From Yersinia pekkanenii (GTDB taxonomy: Bacteria; Pseudomonadota; Gammaproteobacteria; Enterobacterales; Enterobacteriaceae), in NCBI RefSeq assembly GCF_001152565.1, contig NZ_CQAZ01000009.1, positions 1 through 64,000 of the forward strand: a DNA stretch of 64,000 nucleotides, given 5' to 3'. The first letter of the stretch is position 1, and the number at the start of each line of letters is the position of its first letter. Of the stretch, positions 20,945 through 29,608 are shown piece after piece. Position numbers and translations under genes: made by a program. Under the pieces are notes generated by a model. The model saw only the letters and a program-made list of their open reading frames with translations, did no database searches and was not told the DNA's origin.

Positions 20945-22060
20945 CTATTCCTCCCGCGATGAGTGATCGTCATCTTTACGGCGCTGCTTCTGTTGCCGCC
21001 CCAGTTCGCGCACCGTCATCAGGCTGACACCGGCCACCAATCCCACCACGCCACCGAGTAATGCGGTGGCCGTCGTGGAGATCTCCCCGCCTTCCGGGTT
21101 ATGAATCAGGGGTTTCTCAGCACGCGGCGTAGGGTTTTCAACATTGGCCAGCTGCGCGATGCCTTTGGTGAAACCAATTCCTTCTTCATTGCAGCCGTAA
21201 CAAGGATGACCAATGCCGACCGGCCAGATGCCACCGCCGACATCGCAAAACTCCAGTGTCGGACAGTTGCCATAGGTTTCCGGCCCTTTGCAACCGAGAT
21301 GATAAAGGCAAAAACCCTGGCGATGACCTTCGTCGCCAAACTGGCGGGCAAAGCGACCGGCATCAAAGTGCGGGCGGCGCTCGCAGTTCTCATGGATCAG
21401 GCGGCCATAGGCAAAGGTAGGCCGGTTCTTGCTATCCAGAGCCGGAGGGCGCTGGAAAGTAATGATATGAGCCACCGTCGCCAGGAAGTTGTGGGGGTTG
21501 GGTGGGCAACCGGGAATATTAATCACCGTTTTACCCGGCAGTGCATCCTGCAAGCTGACCGCGCCGGTCGGGTTGCCGCCAGTGGCTGGCACGCCGCCCC
21601 AAGCGGAGCAAGATCCAATCGCAATAATCGCTGCCGCATGTTCCGCAGCGTCACGGATATGCTCAACAATAGGTTTACCCGCCACCATGCAGTAAATCCC
21701 ACCGTCTTTCAGCGGAATAGAACCATCCACCACCAGAATGTATTTCCCGTTGTACTGCTCGATGGCCCGGTGTTTATTTTCTTCTGCCTGCTCACCAAAT
21801 GCCGCCGACAGCACTTCGTGATATTCCATTGAGATAACACTGAGCAGTAGATTCTCAAGGGTGGGATGGGTTGAGCGTAACAGTGATTCGGTACAACCGG
21901 TGCACTCCTGAGCGCCAATCCAGATAACCGGTGGCCGTTGTGGTGAACTGACCGTATTGGCAATTTCCGCGGCCGCTCTACTGCTAAGACCCATGGTGGC
22001 AGCCAGTGCTGCACAAAGTTTCATAAAATCACGACGGTTAACGCCATGCTGGGAAAGCAT
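20945..22060 (-). CDS. hybO: Hydrogenase 2 small subunit HybO
   Basis: 371 residues, the iron-sulfur small subunit of the uptake hydrogenase. A twin-arginine signal ([10 protein letters not shown]) directs export of the HybO-HybC dimer. The proximal cluster motif [10 protein letters not shown], the SCSAWGG loop, the later [12 protein letters not shown] and the medial/distal cluster cysteines ([10 protein letters not shown]) are present. A C-terminal hydrophobic helix (about 325-350) tail-anchors the enzyme. First gene of the operon, with a strong G-rich ribosome site upstream and an FNR-type palindrome about 120 bases before the start. Confidence 0.98.
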   Translation of the reverse strand: MLSQHGVNRRDFMKLCAALAATMGLSSRAAAEIANTVSSPQRPPVIWIGAQECTGCTESLLRSTHPTLENLLLSVISMEYHEVLSAAFGEQAEENKHRAIEQYNGKYILVVDGSIPLKDGGIYCMVAGKPIVEHIRDAAEHAAAIIAIGSCSAWGGVPATGGNPTGAVSLQDALPGKTVINIPGCPPNPHNFLATVAHIITFQRPPALDSKNRPTFAYGRLIHENCERRPHFDAGRFARQFGDEGHRQGFCLYHLGCKGPETYGNCPTLEFCDVGGGIWPVGIGHPCYGCNEEGIGFTKGIAQLANVENPTPRAEKPLIHNPEGGEISTTATALLGGVVGLVAGVSLMTVRELGRQQKQRRKDDDHSSREE

Positions 22061-22178
22061 GTTTTTCCCCCTGTCATTATTATTATATTGTCCACATACC
22101 CGATACTAACGACGGGCATATCCCTACAAAAAGAATGGCTTCTTGTTAACAGTTTGTAACTTTGGACATTTGATTAAG

Positions 22179-22192
22179 TTGATCTTTATCAA
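22179..22192 (-). promoter_or_regulatory. FNR-type binding site upstream of hybO
   Basis: TTGATCTTTATCAA is a perfect match to the FNR consensus TTGAT-N4-ATCAA, centred about 125 bases upstream of the hybO start. A class II arrangement would place the transcript start near 22144; the -10 there is not a strong match. It would make the operon oxygen-responsive. A second, imperfect TGATT-AATCA palindrome lies at about 22204-22214. Confidence 0.7.
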
Positions 22193-22730
22193 TGGATAAT
22201 TGATTGATTTAATCAGGGGGAATATCTGTGAACTAAAACCGTTTCAGCAAAATATTTTAATTGCCATGTAATAGAAAATCTGTCAAACGGGAATCGGATA
22301 GATACAGATGGAATTGAATATCATTAACCCCTTCATAAAGACAACCTCAGTAACTTTACTTAAATATTAATTATTTTAGTTAGTTAACTAAAAATCAAAC
22401 TTTCGTATCACATGAAAATGAAACCAAAAAAAGCGTAAACATAAATAACAAAGCGCACTTTATAATTAATTAAACGGCAACAGAGACTCATAATGATTAA
22501 GTTGGGTAAAATAAGATTTTTATCAATTTCATTAATTTTAAGGGTTTCAACGTCCTGTTTTGCCATTTTTAAGGGTAAATCTTAATGTTAAAAAATGGAT
22601 CACCTCAAAATGTCGATCAAAAAACAACCAATATGAATTAATTGTATATTTTGTATATGAATCAATTTATTGCTAAATAAGTCGTGCTATGATTGCGTTA
22701 CCGGTCAAGATTCAACCGGTTATGTGGCTA
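22193..22730. other. AT-rich intergenic region between hybO and slyB
   Basis: Very AT-rich spacer without a credible open frame. A possible slyB -10 element TATGAT lies at 22688-22693. Runs of A and T suggest curved DNA or H-NS binding, but this is inference only. Confidence 0.4.
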
Positions 22731-22765
22731 GCAGCGAACACCGCTGCAATTTCAAGTAGGAAGGG
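22731..22765 (+). repeat. Partial intergenic repeat (right end only)
   Basis: A 35-base segment identical to 22855-22889, the right end of the adjoining complete repeat. It looks like the tail of a first copy whose left part is missing. Confidence 0.8.
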
Positions 22766-22889
22766 ATAACCCAAACTAATTGGAGTTGCAGGTAGGCAGC
22801 AAACGAGCGAATCCCAATGAGCTGACCCTTTGTCAGTGACTTGGGTGAGTAAGCGCAGCGAACACCGCTGCAATTTCAAGTAGGAAGGG
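22766..22889 (+). repeat. Yersinia-type short intergenic repeat, copy upstream of slyB
   Basis: About 124 bases running from the ATAACCCAAACTAATTGGAG end to the TTCAAGTAGGAAGGG end. The interior has partial dyads such as CACTGACAAAGG/CCTTTGTCAGTG-like pairing. A clearly related element occurs at 62513-62638 and a remnant at 58178-58235. I recognise the AATTGGAGTTGCAGGTAGG and GCTGCAATTTCAAGTAGG ends as common in Yersinia intergenic DNA, but cannot give a formal family name. Confidence 0.75.
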
Positions 22890-22894
22890 TCTAT

Positions 22895-23362
22895 ATGATT
22901 AAACCATTCATTGTTGTTGCTATCGCCGTCGCCACACTCAGTGGTTGTGCCAATAATAATACCCTTTCGGGCGACACCTTCAGCAGTTCTCAGGCTGGAC
23001 AGACCCAAACCGTGACTTACGGTACCCTGGTTTCTGTGCGCCCGGTGACGATTCAGGGTGGAGATGGAAATAACATTGCAGGTGCTGTTGGTGGGGCAGT
23101 TGTCGGTGGTTTTCTGGGTAACACCATTGGCGGAGGTACCGGACGCCGTCTCGGCACAGCCGCAGGTGCCGTTGCGGGTGGCGTTGTCGGCCAACAAGTC
23201 CAAAGCATGATGAACCGCAGCAGCGGTGTTGAACTGGAAGTCCGCCGTGATAACGGAACCACCTTCCTGGTTGTTCAGGCTCAAGGAGTGACCCAATTCC
23301 ATGCTGGCCAACGTGTCACCATCGCCACTAATGGCAATACCGTCACTATTACCCCGCGTTAA
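22895..23362 (+). CDS. slyB: Outer-membrane lipoprotein SlyB (Pcp family)
   Basis: 155 residues. Lipoprotein signal peptide with lipobox LSGC, so the mature protein begins at Cys18. The rest matches E. coli SlyB: TLSGDTFSSSQA, YGTLVSVRPV, a glycine-zipper hydrophobic segment (GAVGGAVVGGFLGNTIGGGTG, about 63-105 overall) and the C-terminal GQRVTIATNGNTVT. SlyB stabilises the outer membrane and is PhoP-regulated in E. coli and Salmonella; I did not find a clear PhoP box here. The ribosome site AGGAAGG lies in the end of the preceding repeat. Confidence 0.96.
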   Translation: MIKPFIVVAIAVATLSGCANNNTLSGDTFSSSQAGQTQTVTYGTLVSVRPVTIQGGDGNNIAGAVGGAVVGGFLGNTIGGGTGRRLGTAAGAVAGGVVGQQVQSMMNRSSGVELEVRRDNGTTFLVVQAQGVTQFHAGQRVTIATNGNTVTITPR

Positions 23363-23375
23363 TGGCCTATCCATA

Positions 23376-23420
23376 AAAAAACACCGTCCAGCCCTAGGTT
23401 CGAGGGTAGGCTGGACGGTG
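23376..23420 (-). terminator. Terminator at the end of the lafA-lafU operon
   Basis: A perfect 12-bp stem (CACCGTCCAGCC at 23382-23393 with its complement at 23409-23420). Read on the minus strand it is followed by TTTTTTT, so it chiefly ends the flagellar transcript after lafU. It may also act on slyB from the other side, where the downstream T run is absent. Confidence 0.85.
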
Positions 23421-23436
23421 AAAAATACGAACGCAA

Positions 23437-24345
23437 CTATTCGGCTTTCTTCGCTGCCGATTTCACTACATTCTCTCCGTGATTACCAAAGAACTGATAC
23501 AAGGTGTCTGAGGCTGTTTTGGTTAACACCATAATCTCGATACGGCGATTTTTAGCCGCCAGAGGCTCGGCCGGATCCAGTAACATCTGATCCGCCATCG
23601 CATTGATTTGTAATACACGCGCTTCGCTTAGCCCACCTTTTACCAACGCTTTATGCGCCATTAACGCCCGCTCACCAGACAGGTTCCAGTTGTTGTACAA
23701 CACCTGATCACGGTAACGGGAAGCATCAGTATGGCCGGTAATAATGATTTTATTATCCATTTCATTAAAAGCTGGTGCCAATTCCGCCAGCAAACGGCTG
23801 AAGAAAGGCGTCAATACTGCACTACTGCGCTGAAACATATCGCGCTGTTTATCATCCTGAATCAGAATGCGCAGCCCTTGCGGTACCACCTCCATTTGCA
23901 GATTAGATTGTGCATCGTAGGCAGAAGTAATTTGCATAATGATGCGCGATAACTCCTCCATTTCTTGACGTGACTTATCCACCACCTCTTCCAGCGACTG
24001 CTCTGGCTCCGGCACCTCGATAGCCAGATTGCTTTTGGTTTCTTTAGCTTGCTCCTTGCCATCAATGCTGTCAGATAATTTGCCGCCGCCACTTTTACTT
24101 TTAGACGGAATCGAAATAAAGGATTGCTGGGCGAAAAGGGTTCTGCCATTCAGTTGCGCCACAATTTCTTGTCGCTCCTCTTCTGATACCACACCAACAA
24201 TCCACAGCACCATAAACAGCGCCATCATCGCGAGGGTAAAATCGGCAAAAGCCACCTTCCAGGCACCAGAATGCCCACCACTGTGCCTTTTTCTAGCGGC
24301 GCGTTTAATTATGGTGGTTTGGCCGCCTCGGGCATGACTTCTCAT
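23437..24345 (-). CDS. lafU: Lateral flagellar stator protein LafU (MotB-like)
   Basis: 302 residues. Stator subunit that anchors the motor to peptidoglycan. A single membrane helix follows a basic N-terminus, with the proton-carrying aspartate in FADFTLAMMALFMVLW. The C-terminal OmpA-like domain (about 150-285) contains the peptidoglycan-binding segments ITGHTDASRY and NWNLSGERA. The start overlaps the lafT stop by one base (TAATG). Last gene of the lafA-U operon, before a strong terminator. Confidence 0.95.
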   Translation of the reverse strand: MRSHARGGQTTIIKRAARKRHSGGHSGAWKVAFADFTLAMMALFMVLWIVGVVSEEERQEIVAQLNGRTLFAQQSFISIPSKSKSGGGKLSDSIDGKEQAKETKSNLAIEVPEPEQSLEEVVDKSRQEMEELSRIIMQITSAYDAQSNLQMEVVPQGLRILIQDDKQRDMFQRSSAVLTPFFSRLLAELAPAFNEMDNKIIITGHTDASRYRDQVLYNNWNLSGERALMAHKALVKGGLSEARVLQINAMADQMLLDPAEPLAAKNRRIEIMVLTKTASDTLYQFFGNHGENVVKSAAKKAE

Positions 24346-25211
24346 TATGCGCCTGCCATCGTTAACTGATTAATCCAGGAGTCCAAGGTGGCAAACGTAG
24401 GTTTGCTGTCCAGTGGCAGCATTTTACGACCGGCATCCACCGCCAATAGCGAAGGTTTACTGGCCACATGATTAACCAGCACCATGCGAACACACTCAAA
24501 GAATGCCAGCTTCTTTTTCATCTCCTGTTCCATCGCATTGGCCATCGGATCCATCAGGCAGTAGCAGATAAACACACCGAGGAAGGTGCCAACCAAGGCC
24601 GCCGCCACTTTGACGCCGATCAGCGCAATCGAACCGTCAATGGACTGCATGGTAATGATAATGCCCAATACCGCAGCACAGATACCAAAACCGGGCATGG
24701 CTTCTGCGGTACGATGGAATGAGCGCGACGGAACCAACAGTTCCTCTTCAACGGCGGATAACTCTTGTTCTAATATCCCTTCCAACTCGTGTTGGTTAAT
24801 TTTCCCCATTGCCATTAAGCGGAAGTTATCCGAGATAAATGTCACTAAATGGTGATCTTGTAAAATAAGCGGATAACGTTGGAATAATGGGCTATTAGCT
24901 GGCACTTCAATATGTTCATCAAGGCGCTTCAAACCACCTTCATCGACCATTTCGAGCAATTCATAGAGCAGCATTAATAATTGCTGTTGAAACTCAGCGG
25001 TATATCCACTCTTACGGGTAACCGCAATCATTTGTAGCCACATTTCTTTTAATACATAGCCGGGATTGGCTAATATCATGGCACCGATACCTGAACCAAA
25101 AATAATGATGATTTCCCCTGGCTGCCAGAAGGAAGATAATATTCCGCCTGACATAATATAACCACCAATTACACATACCATAATGACCAATAGGCCAAAT
25201 AACTTCTGCAT
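24345..25211 (-). CDS. lafT: Lateral flagellar stator protein LafT (MotA-like)
   Basis: 288 residues, the four-helix stator partner of LafU. The N-terminus (GGYIMSGGILSSFWQPGEIIIIFG) and the P-rich helix region (PGFGICAAVLGIIITMQ) match MotA of proton-driven motors; the large cytoplasmic loop between helices 2 and 3 has charged residues (REs of the RSFHRTAEAM part) that would contact FliG. Co-encoded with lafU. The system therefore has its own stator rather than borrowing MotAB of the primary flagellum. Confidence 0.95.
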   Translation of the reverse strand: MQKLFGLLVIMVCVIGGYIMSGGILSSFWQPGEIIIIFGSGIGAMILANPGYVLKEMWLQMIAVTRKSGYTAEFQQQLLMLLYELLEMVDEGGLKRLDEHIEVPANSPLFQRYPLILQDHHLVTFISDNFRLMAMGKINQHELEGILEQELSAVEEELLVPSRSFHRTAEAMPGFGICAAVLGIIITMQSIDGSIALIGVKVAAALVGTFLGVFICYCLMDPMANAMEQEMKKKLAFFECVRMVLVNHVASKPSLLAVDAGRKMLPLDSKPTFATLDSWINQLTMAGA

Positions 25212-25226
25212 AATACCCTCGATAAT

Positions 25227-25922
25227 TTAAAAAAATGATTTAATTTTTTGTGCTAATTTTTTATTCAGTTGGCAGATGCGCGCTTCGGTTAGACCTAATA
25301 TCTGCGCAATCTCTTTCATACTCATTTCTTGCTGGTAATAAAGATGCAGGATAATTTTCTCTCGTTCTTCCAATGAGGCAATGGCCTGATTCAGATTATC
25401 TTCAATAATAATATTCTCTTCCAGAGCGCGACTTTGTAAGGCATCAGTTGGCGTTTCTAATGAGAGTATTTCGTCCAGACTCTCCATAGCACCGGCACTT
25501 TCTAATAACAGGTATTCCTGATATTCATCTGCGGTGAGATGTAACTCGGTTGCAATTTCCGCAAAGCTCGGTTCATGACCCAATCGCCGGGCTATTTGTC
25601 GTATTGCCTCATTGGTTTTGTGCGTTTTTTGTCGTAACCTACGTGGCCGCCAGTCATGTTCCCGCAGTTGATCCAGCACCGCACCCCGAATTCGATGGAC
25701 GGCATAAGCAGCAAACTGCCCATCAGGGTGACCGTAGCGGCGCAGTGCCTCTAATAGCCCCATCAGTGCAATTTGCTGCATATCCTCCTTGCCGATCACA
25801 CTGTCCACCTGAAAAGAAAGTTGCCTGACGATGCGTTTTACCAGTGGCAAATACGCTTCCAGGTATTTCCCTTCTTCCACAGGCGTCAGTGCGAGATTAT
25901 CGTTAATATCCATTATTGCCAT
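25227..25922 (-). CDS. lafS: Lateral flagellar sigma-28 factor LafS (FliA-like)
   Basis: 231 residues with sigma-70 family regions 2, 3 and 4. Region 2: YLPLVKRIVRQLSFQV and GLLEALRRY..YA..RIRGA.LDQLRE; region 4: LEEREKIILHLYY...SMKEIAQILGLTEARICQLNKK helix-turn-helix. Length and sequence match FliA. It would direct late flagellar genes (flgK, flagellin, stator) and be held by FlgM encoded at 43777. Position between lafF and lafT is that of E. coli Flag-2. ATG at 25922 or 25913; no clear ribosome site decides. Confidence 0.94.
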   Translation of the reverse strand: MAIMDINDNLALTPVEEGKYLEAYLPLVKRIVRQLSFQVDSVIGKEDMQQIALMGLLEALRRYGHPDGQFAAYAVHRIRGAVLDQLREHDWRPRRLRQKTHKTNEAIRQIARRLGHEPSFAEIATELHLTADEYQEYLLLESAGAMESLDEILSLETPTDALQSRALEENIIIEDNLNQAIASLEEREKIILHLYYQQEMSMKEIAQILGLTEARICQLNKKLAQKIKSFF

Positions 25923-25927
25923 AGTGA

Positions 25928-26395
25928 TTATTGGAAGACCATTCGGCTGATGACCACATCGTCAAAGGGCATCGGCGCATTTAATTTTTCAAAGTCTTTC
26001 TTATATTCACTCATCAACTGGCGGCGTAAATCGACAATAGAAGTATGGCGTACGGCCTGATAATCCATACTGGAAAGTAAATTAACTGTAGCCGCCTGAA
26101 TAACAGGTACCATTGCAATCACTTTCTTAATATCATTATCATCACCGGTTGCCACGCCCAGCTCTAACTGCAAATAACGCTCGGTTTTATTGTCTTTCAG
26201 CGTAATAATCATATTTTTAATTTCAACAAACTGAACGGATTTATCACCACGCACAAATGACTTACTGACAACAACCGGTTGACGGTTAAATTTATCCTGA
26301 ATAATTTCACGACCAAATAATGCAACTGCGGCCACGAAAATTGACAATAGCAATATCCACATTTTCAAAGAAAATGTTTTTTTCTCGGTGTTCAT
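25928..26395 (-). CDS. lafF: FliL-like protein LafF
   Basis: 155 residues. One N-terminal membrane helix (about 12-28) followed by a periplasmic domain with the FliL pattern VEIKNMIITLKD...YLQLELGVA..D and a C-terminal DVVISRMVFQ. FliL proteins form rings around stator units and modulate torque. It lies between the hook-length gene lafE and the sigma gene lafS. Assignment rests on the fold-level pattern and on gene order. Confidence 0.88.
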   Translation of the reverse strand: MNTEKKTFSLKMWILLLSIFVAAVALFGREIIQDKFNRQPVVVSKSFVRGDKSVQFVEIKNMIITLKDNKTERYLQLELGVATGDDNDIKKVIAMVPVIQAATVNLLSSMDYQAVRHTSIVDLRRQLMSEYKKDFEKLNAPMPFDDVVISRMVFQ

Positions 26396-26405
26396 TAATA
26401 GTCCT

Positions 26406-27428
26406 TTATACGGTTATGAGGAGCGTACCGTCGTCGGTGCTCGTGCCTACTTGAGTCTCAATATGCAGTGCTGCCAAAATATCGGGTTGCTGTTGCTGAT
26501 CCTGCCGTTGCTGCTGTTGCTGCTGTTGGCTATTCGCCGATATTTGTACCTCGACAGTTGCACTATTTTGCCCGATTAACGTTTGGCGCAACTCGGCGCT
26601 GGTTTGTTGTAATGCGCGGTAAACATCACCCTGACTCGCATTAATGTGAACCTGTAATTTTCCTCCTTCCATATGCAGTGAAATATCAATTTTCCCCATA
26701 TCCGGTGGGTCTAAGCGAATAGTGGCATGCTGCACTTTGCTCTCAATCTGCATTTGCAGGCGCTCCCCCAGTACAGTACGTAACTGCTGCGACCACTCTT
26801 TAGGGCTGTTAGCCAGGTTGAGTTGGCTCTCCATTCGAGGGACTGCCACTTCATTACTGCTATTGGTGGTATTGCTCAATGCTGCTGGCATCACCGCGCT
26901 TATCCCCTCGGGCTGAAGACCAATACCCGGCAGGCTTTCAGCGCGGGTTACCGCAGGTTGTGCCATTACCTCCAGATTCGGACGGGCTGGTATCAACGAA
27001 TTTATTATTGGCGATGATTTATCTTGCGTAACCTGGTCCATAACAACCGGCGGTGGCTCTATCGTCAGATGGCTATCCACTGCATGCGGAAAAGGCACAA
27101 TAGTCACTGGCGGCGCAGTTTGCGGCGGCGTTTTCTGCCCATGAAACTGCAACAATACATCAAGCAGTTGCTGGTTCTGTTCATCGGTTGGTGGCTGCAT
27201 GGTCACATCACTCGCAACGTTGTTACCATCAAACCGGGCAATCAAATCCATCACCACCGCCGGCCGCAACGAGATAGGCTGATGTGGCTCCCATACCTGC
27301 AACAGCACATCATCAAATGCCGTCAGAGAGTGTAAACCACCTTCATCGGCATTGCCGTCGATCGGCGTACTCCCCGCATCCGTTGCCCGTTGGCTGCCCA
27401 CCTGAGCAAAGCCCGTTAATGTGATCAC
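26406..27428 (-). CDS. lafE: Hook-length control protein LafE (FliK-like)
   Basis: 340 residues. The poorly conserved, Pro/Ala/Thr-rich N-terminal part is followed by the Flg_hook domain (about 205-300), with QLRTVLGERLQMQ, ATIRLDPPDMGKIDI and LIGQNSATVEVQIS. FliK-type proteins act as a ruler for the hook and switch the export gate via FlhB. A glutamine-rich stretch near residues 300-318, encoded by repeated CAA/CAG-type triplets, is unusual. The start overlaps the lafD stop region by four bases (ATGA). Confidence 0.88.
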   Translation of the reverse strand: MITLTGFAQVGSQRATDAGSTPIDGNADEGGLHSLTAFDDVLLQVWEPHQPISLRPAVVMDLIARFDGNNVASDVTMQPPTDEQNQQLLDVLLQFHGQKTPPQTAPPVTIVPFPHAVDSHLTIEPPPVVMDQVTQDKSSPIINSLIPARPNLEVMAQPAVTRAESLPGIGLQPEGISAVMPAALSNTTNSSNEVAVPRMESQLNLANSPKEWSQQLRTVLGERLQMQIESKVQHATIRLDPPDMGKIDISLHMEGGKLQVHINASQGDVYRALQQTSAELRQTLIGQNSATVEVQISANSQQQQQQQRQDQQQQPDILAALHIETQVGTSTDDGTLLITV

Positions 27429-27754
27429 CTCGCTCCCTCCTCGCGCGCCATCTCCTGATAGGCAGCAATGGCTATCATCGCATAGGCGGTGATACCTTCT
27501 TGCCGGTTACGTCTATTCTCCATATCTGCTTTAAGGGTTAGTTGATATGCCTGACAACGTTCTAGAGCGCGTTGGTGACTGTGCTTTAACTTTCTCAATA
27601 GTTGAGCTTCAGCGGGCAGTATTTCCTGATCCGCGATGGCACTCAGCATTTGAGCAACACGGTCATCCAACTGCTGTAAATGTGCCCAATTTTGCTGTTG
27701 ACTCGCACAATCCAACTCCATAGCCAACTCATCAGCGACAGAAATAATGGTCAT
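27425..27754 (-). CDS. lafD: FliT-like small flagellar protein LafD
   Basis: 109 residues, predicted to be all helical, with Gln- and Leu-rich amphipathic stretches. Its sequence alone gives no confident family match. It lies directly after the FliS-like lafC and before the FliK-like lafE, the position of lafD in Flag-2 loci, where it is considered a FliT-type chaperone for the cap protein FliD. One base separates it from lafC. Role inferred from order. Confidence 0.75.
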   Translation of the reverse strand: MTIISVADELAMELDCASQQQNWAHLQQLDDRVAQMLSAIADQEILPAEAQLLRKLKHSHQRALERCQAYQLTLKADMENRRNRQEGITAYAMIAIAAYQEMAREEGAR

Positions 27755-27755
27755 A

Positions 27756-28136
27756 TTAATGTTTCATTCCTTCCCAGCCTTGATATAAGGCAGATAAAAT
27801 ACCTTCTACTTCAGAAATAATTTCAATAGAAAGTTGATTACTTGCCTCATATAAACGGTAAACACAATATTCATAGAGTTTGCTAATAGTGATAGATAAA
27901 TCACCACCGTCTTCATAATTAAGTACACTGGTCAAGCCATTAAGAATGTTAATACATTTGTTAATACTCTTAACTTTAAGTTCATAACGTCCGGCGTCAA
28001 TATGCCCTTTAGCCCGGATTAACTCATCCTTTAGACCATCAAATAGCATCATGACCAGTTGATGTGGTGTTGCCGCTGCGGCCTGAATAGCAATATCTGT
28101 CTGTTGATATAATCCTACCGTCGGTTCTTTATACAT
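27756..28136 (-). CDS. lafC: Flagellin export chaperone LafC (FliS-like)
   Basis: 126 residues, helical. FliS binds the C-terminus of flagellin and delivers it to the export gate. The family pattern is clear: Y.Q.DI..AAATPHQLVMMLFDGL near the N-terminus, AKGHIDAGRYELKVKSINK and the later YEDGGDLSITISKLYEYC. Located after the cap gene lafB. Confidence 0.93.
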   Translation of the reverse strand: MYKEPTVGLYQQTDIAIQAAAATPHQLVMMLFDGLKDELIRAKGHIDAGRYELKVKSINKCINILNGLTSVLNYEDGGDLSITISKLYEYCVYRLYEASNQLSIEIISEVEGILSALYQGWEGMKH

Positions 28137-28148
28137 ATCTCACTCTCT

Positions 28149-29423
28149 TTATCTCTTCTCTTTTTCAGGTTTAAACAGTTCCAGGGTAGAGGTCAACTTG
28201 GTGATTAAATTATTTATTTTACTAAACTTCGTTAAATTAGCTTCGTACGAACGCTTATGATCAGCCTTTATAGCCTCGATATCACTATCAACACTTTTAA
28301 TATCTCTGGCCAATCGGTCATTATCTAGTTTAAGTAAACCTGAGGTGGAGTCTATATAAGGTTTTAATGCATCGCTTAACTTATCGATCAATCCATCTTT
28401 AGCATTAAAAAATTCACTGAAATGTTTGCTGTCGGTTTTCAAGACTTCATTCAGCCTCTTACTGTTGATGAGTAATTCCCCATCTCGCCCTCTATCAATA
28501 CCAAAAGAAGCAATATTCTTTCCATCAACAGAATATTTGATAATTCCATTTAACATTACATTGATCGCATTGGCATTGGATACCGAGGAGGAAGATTCGG
28601 TTACTTGTTGCAGCTTATTAAACGTAGCAATAAACGTTTTAACTTGCTCTTCACTGGCTTCAGTGTCTGTTGCCACCGTCACACCAACCACGGTATTTTC
28701 TTGCTTTAATTGAATAGAAATACCTTCAATAGCTTTATCCAGAATATTACTATCATGCGTTATTTTTATGCCTGACGTTTTTGCGCCTAACCAAACCAAC
28801 GCATCTTGTCCTTCAACAATTTTTTTGGCGGTGGCGCTAATTTTTGCGGCTAAATCAGTAAGATCAATTTTATTAGCGGCACCACTTTTATGACTGTTCA
28901 AGGTCAATACAACCTCACCGCCGGTACGAACCAGCGTGGCACTTACCCCTTGCCCGTCGCTATTTTTAGCATTATCACTGGCATCATTAATCGCATTAGT
29001 CAGCTCTTCAATGCTATTGACTGCGGTAAGATCAATTGTCAGGTCAAGGCTACCCACTGATAACGTGATATCTCCCTGTGCCGCTTTCAGGGCATTATTA
29101 TCAATACGCTCTAATGCCAGATGATCTGTTTTCGCCAATTTTTCGATAAATAAATCATACTGACCTTTCGCGGCTTTAGCTGTGGCGCTGACATTAATCG
29201 CCTTATCATCACTACTGGTTGCCTTGACTTGCAGTAGCCCATTGTTGCGTTGGTTTACTCTATTCAGGGTGGAACGAAAATCTGTCACCGCCGTTTCTAA
29301 TTTATTAACATCGGCTTTTTGGGCGCTAATCTGTTTTTTCTGGTTTTCTAACTTAGATTCTCTTTTGGCAAACATTTTATCTGCGCTGAGTGTGGCCATT
29401 CTTTCTGCATCAATCTCTAACAT
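28149..29423 (-). CDS. lafB: Flagellar cap protein LafB (FliD-like)
   Basis: 424 residues. Filament cap needed for flagellin folding at the tip. It has a coiled-coil-forming N-terminus (ESKLENQKKQISAQKADVNKLETAV), a central domain with LSVGSLDLTIDLTA, and a coiled-coil C-terminus (DRLARDIKSVDSDIEAIKADHKRSYEANLTKF broken up by short polar parts) as in FliD. The start at 29423 (MLEIDAERMA) has GAGGA six bases upstream; the longer frame to 29474 is not supported. Preceded by the flagellin terminator, so it likely has its own promoter. Confidence 0.9.
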   Translation of the reverse strand: MLEIDAERMATLSADKMFAKRESKLENQKKQISAQKADVNKLETAVTDFRSTLNRVNQRNNGLLQVKATSSDDKAINVSATAKAAKGQYDLFIEKLAKTDHLALERIDNNALKAAQGDITLSVGSLDLTIDLTAVNSIEELTNAINDASDNAKNSDGQGVSATLVRTGGEVVLTLNSHKSGAANKIDLTDLAAKISATAKKIVEGQDALVWLGAKTSGIKITHDSNILDKAIEGISIQLKQENTVVGVTVATDTEASEEQVKTFIATFNKLQQVTESSSSVSNANAINVMLNGIIKYSVDGKNIASFGIDRGRDGELLINSKRLNEVLKTDSKHFSEFFNAKDGLIDKLSDALKPYIDSTSGLLKLDNDRLARDIKSVDSDIEAIKADHKRSYEANLTKFSKINNLITKLTSTLELFKPEKEKR

Positions 29424-29559
29424 GATATGTCCTCGTGTTTTATATCTGTTTAAAAGCAAAATACATGCCAACAATTAACACATTGATATTTAGTGAATTA
29501 ATATTAATGTGGGAAATAAAATTTCCCTTTATTTCATACATCAGGAAATAATCGGCAGT

Positions 29560-29592
29560 TCAAAAAAATACCGCTCCGAAAAGCGGTATTGA
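29560..29592 (-). terminator. Terminator after flagellin gene lafA
   Basis: Stem AATACCGCT (29567-29575) with its complement at 29582-29590, followed on the minus strand by seven T. It separates the strongly expressed flagellin message from lafB. Confidence 0.85.
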
Positions 29593-29608
29593 TTCATTGT
29601 CGCGTCAA

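Noticed and set aside
22712-23374. 220-codon open frame antisense to slyB
   Set aside because: Spans the repeat and slyB on the opposite strand; slyB matches its family end to end.
29548-29555. GCCGATTA (minus strand), a sigma-28 -10-like element before lafB
   Set aside because: At the required distance the -35 region falls in the lafA terminator and does not match TAAA.
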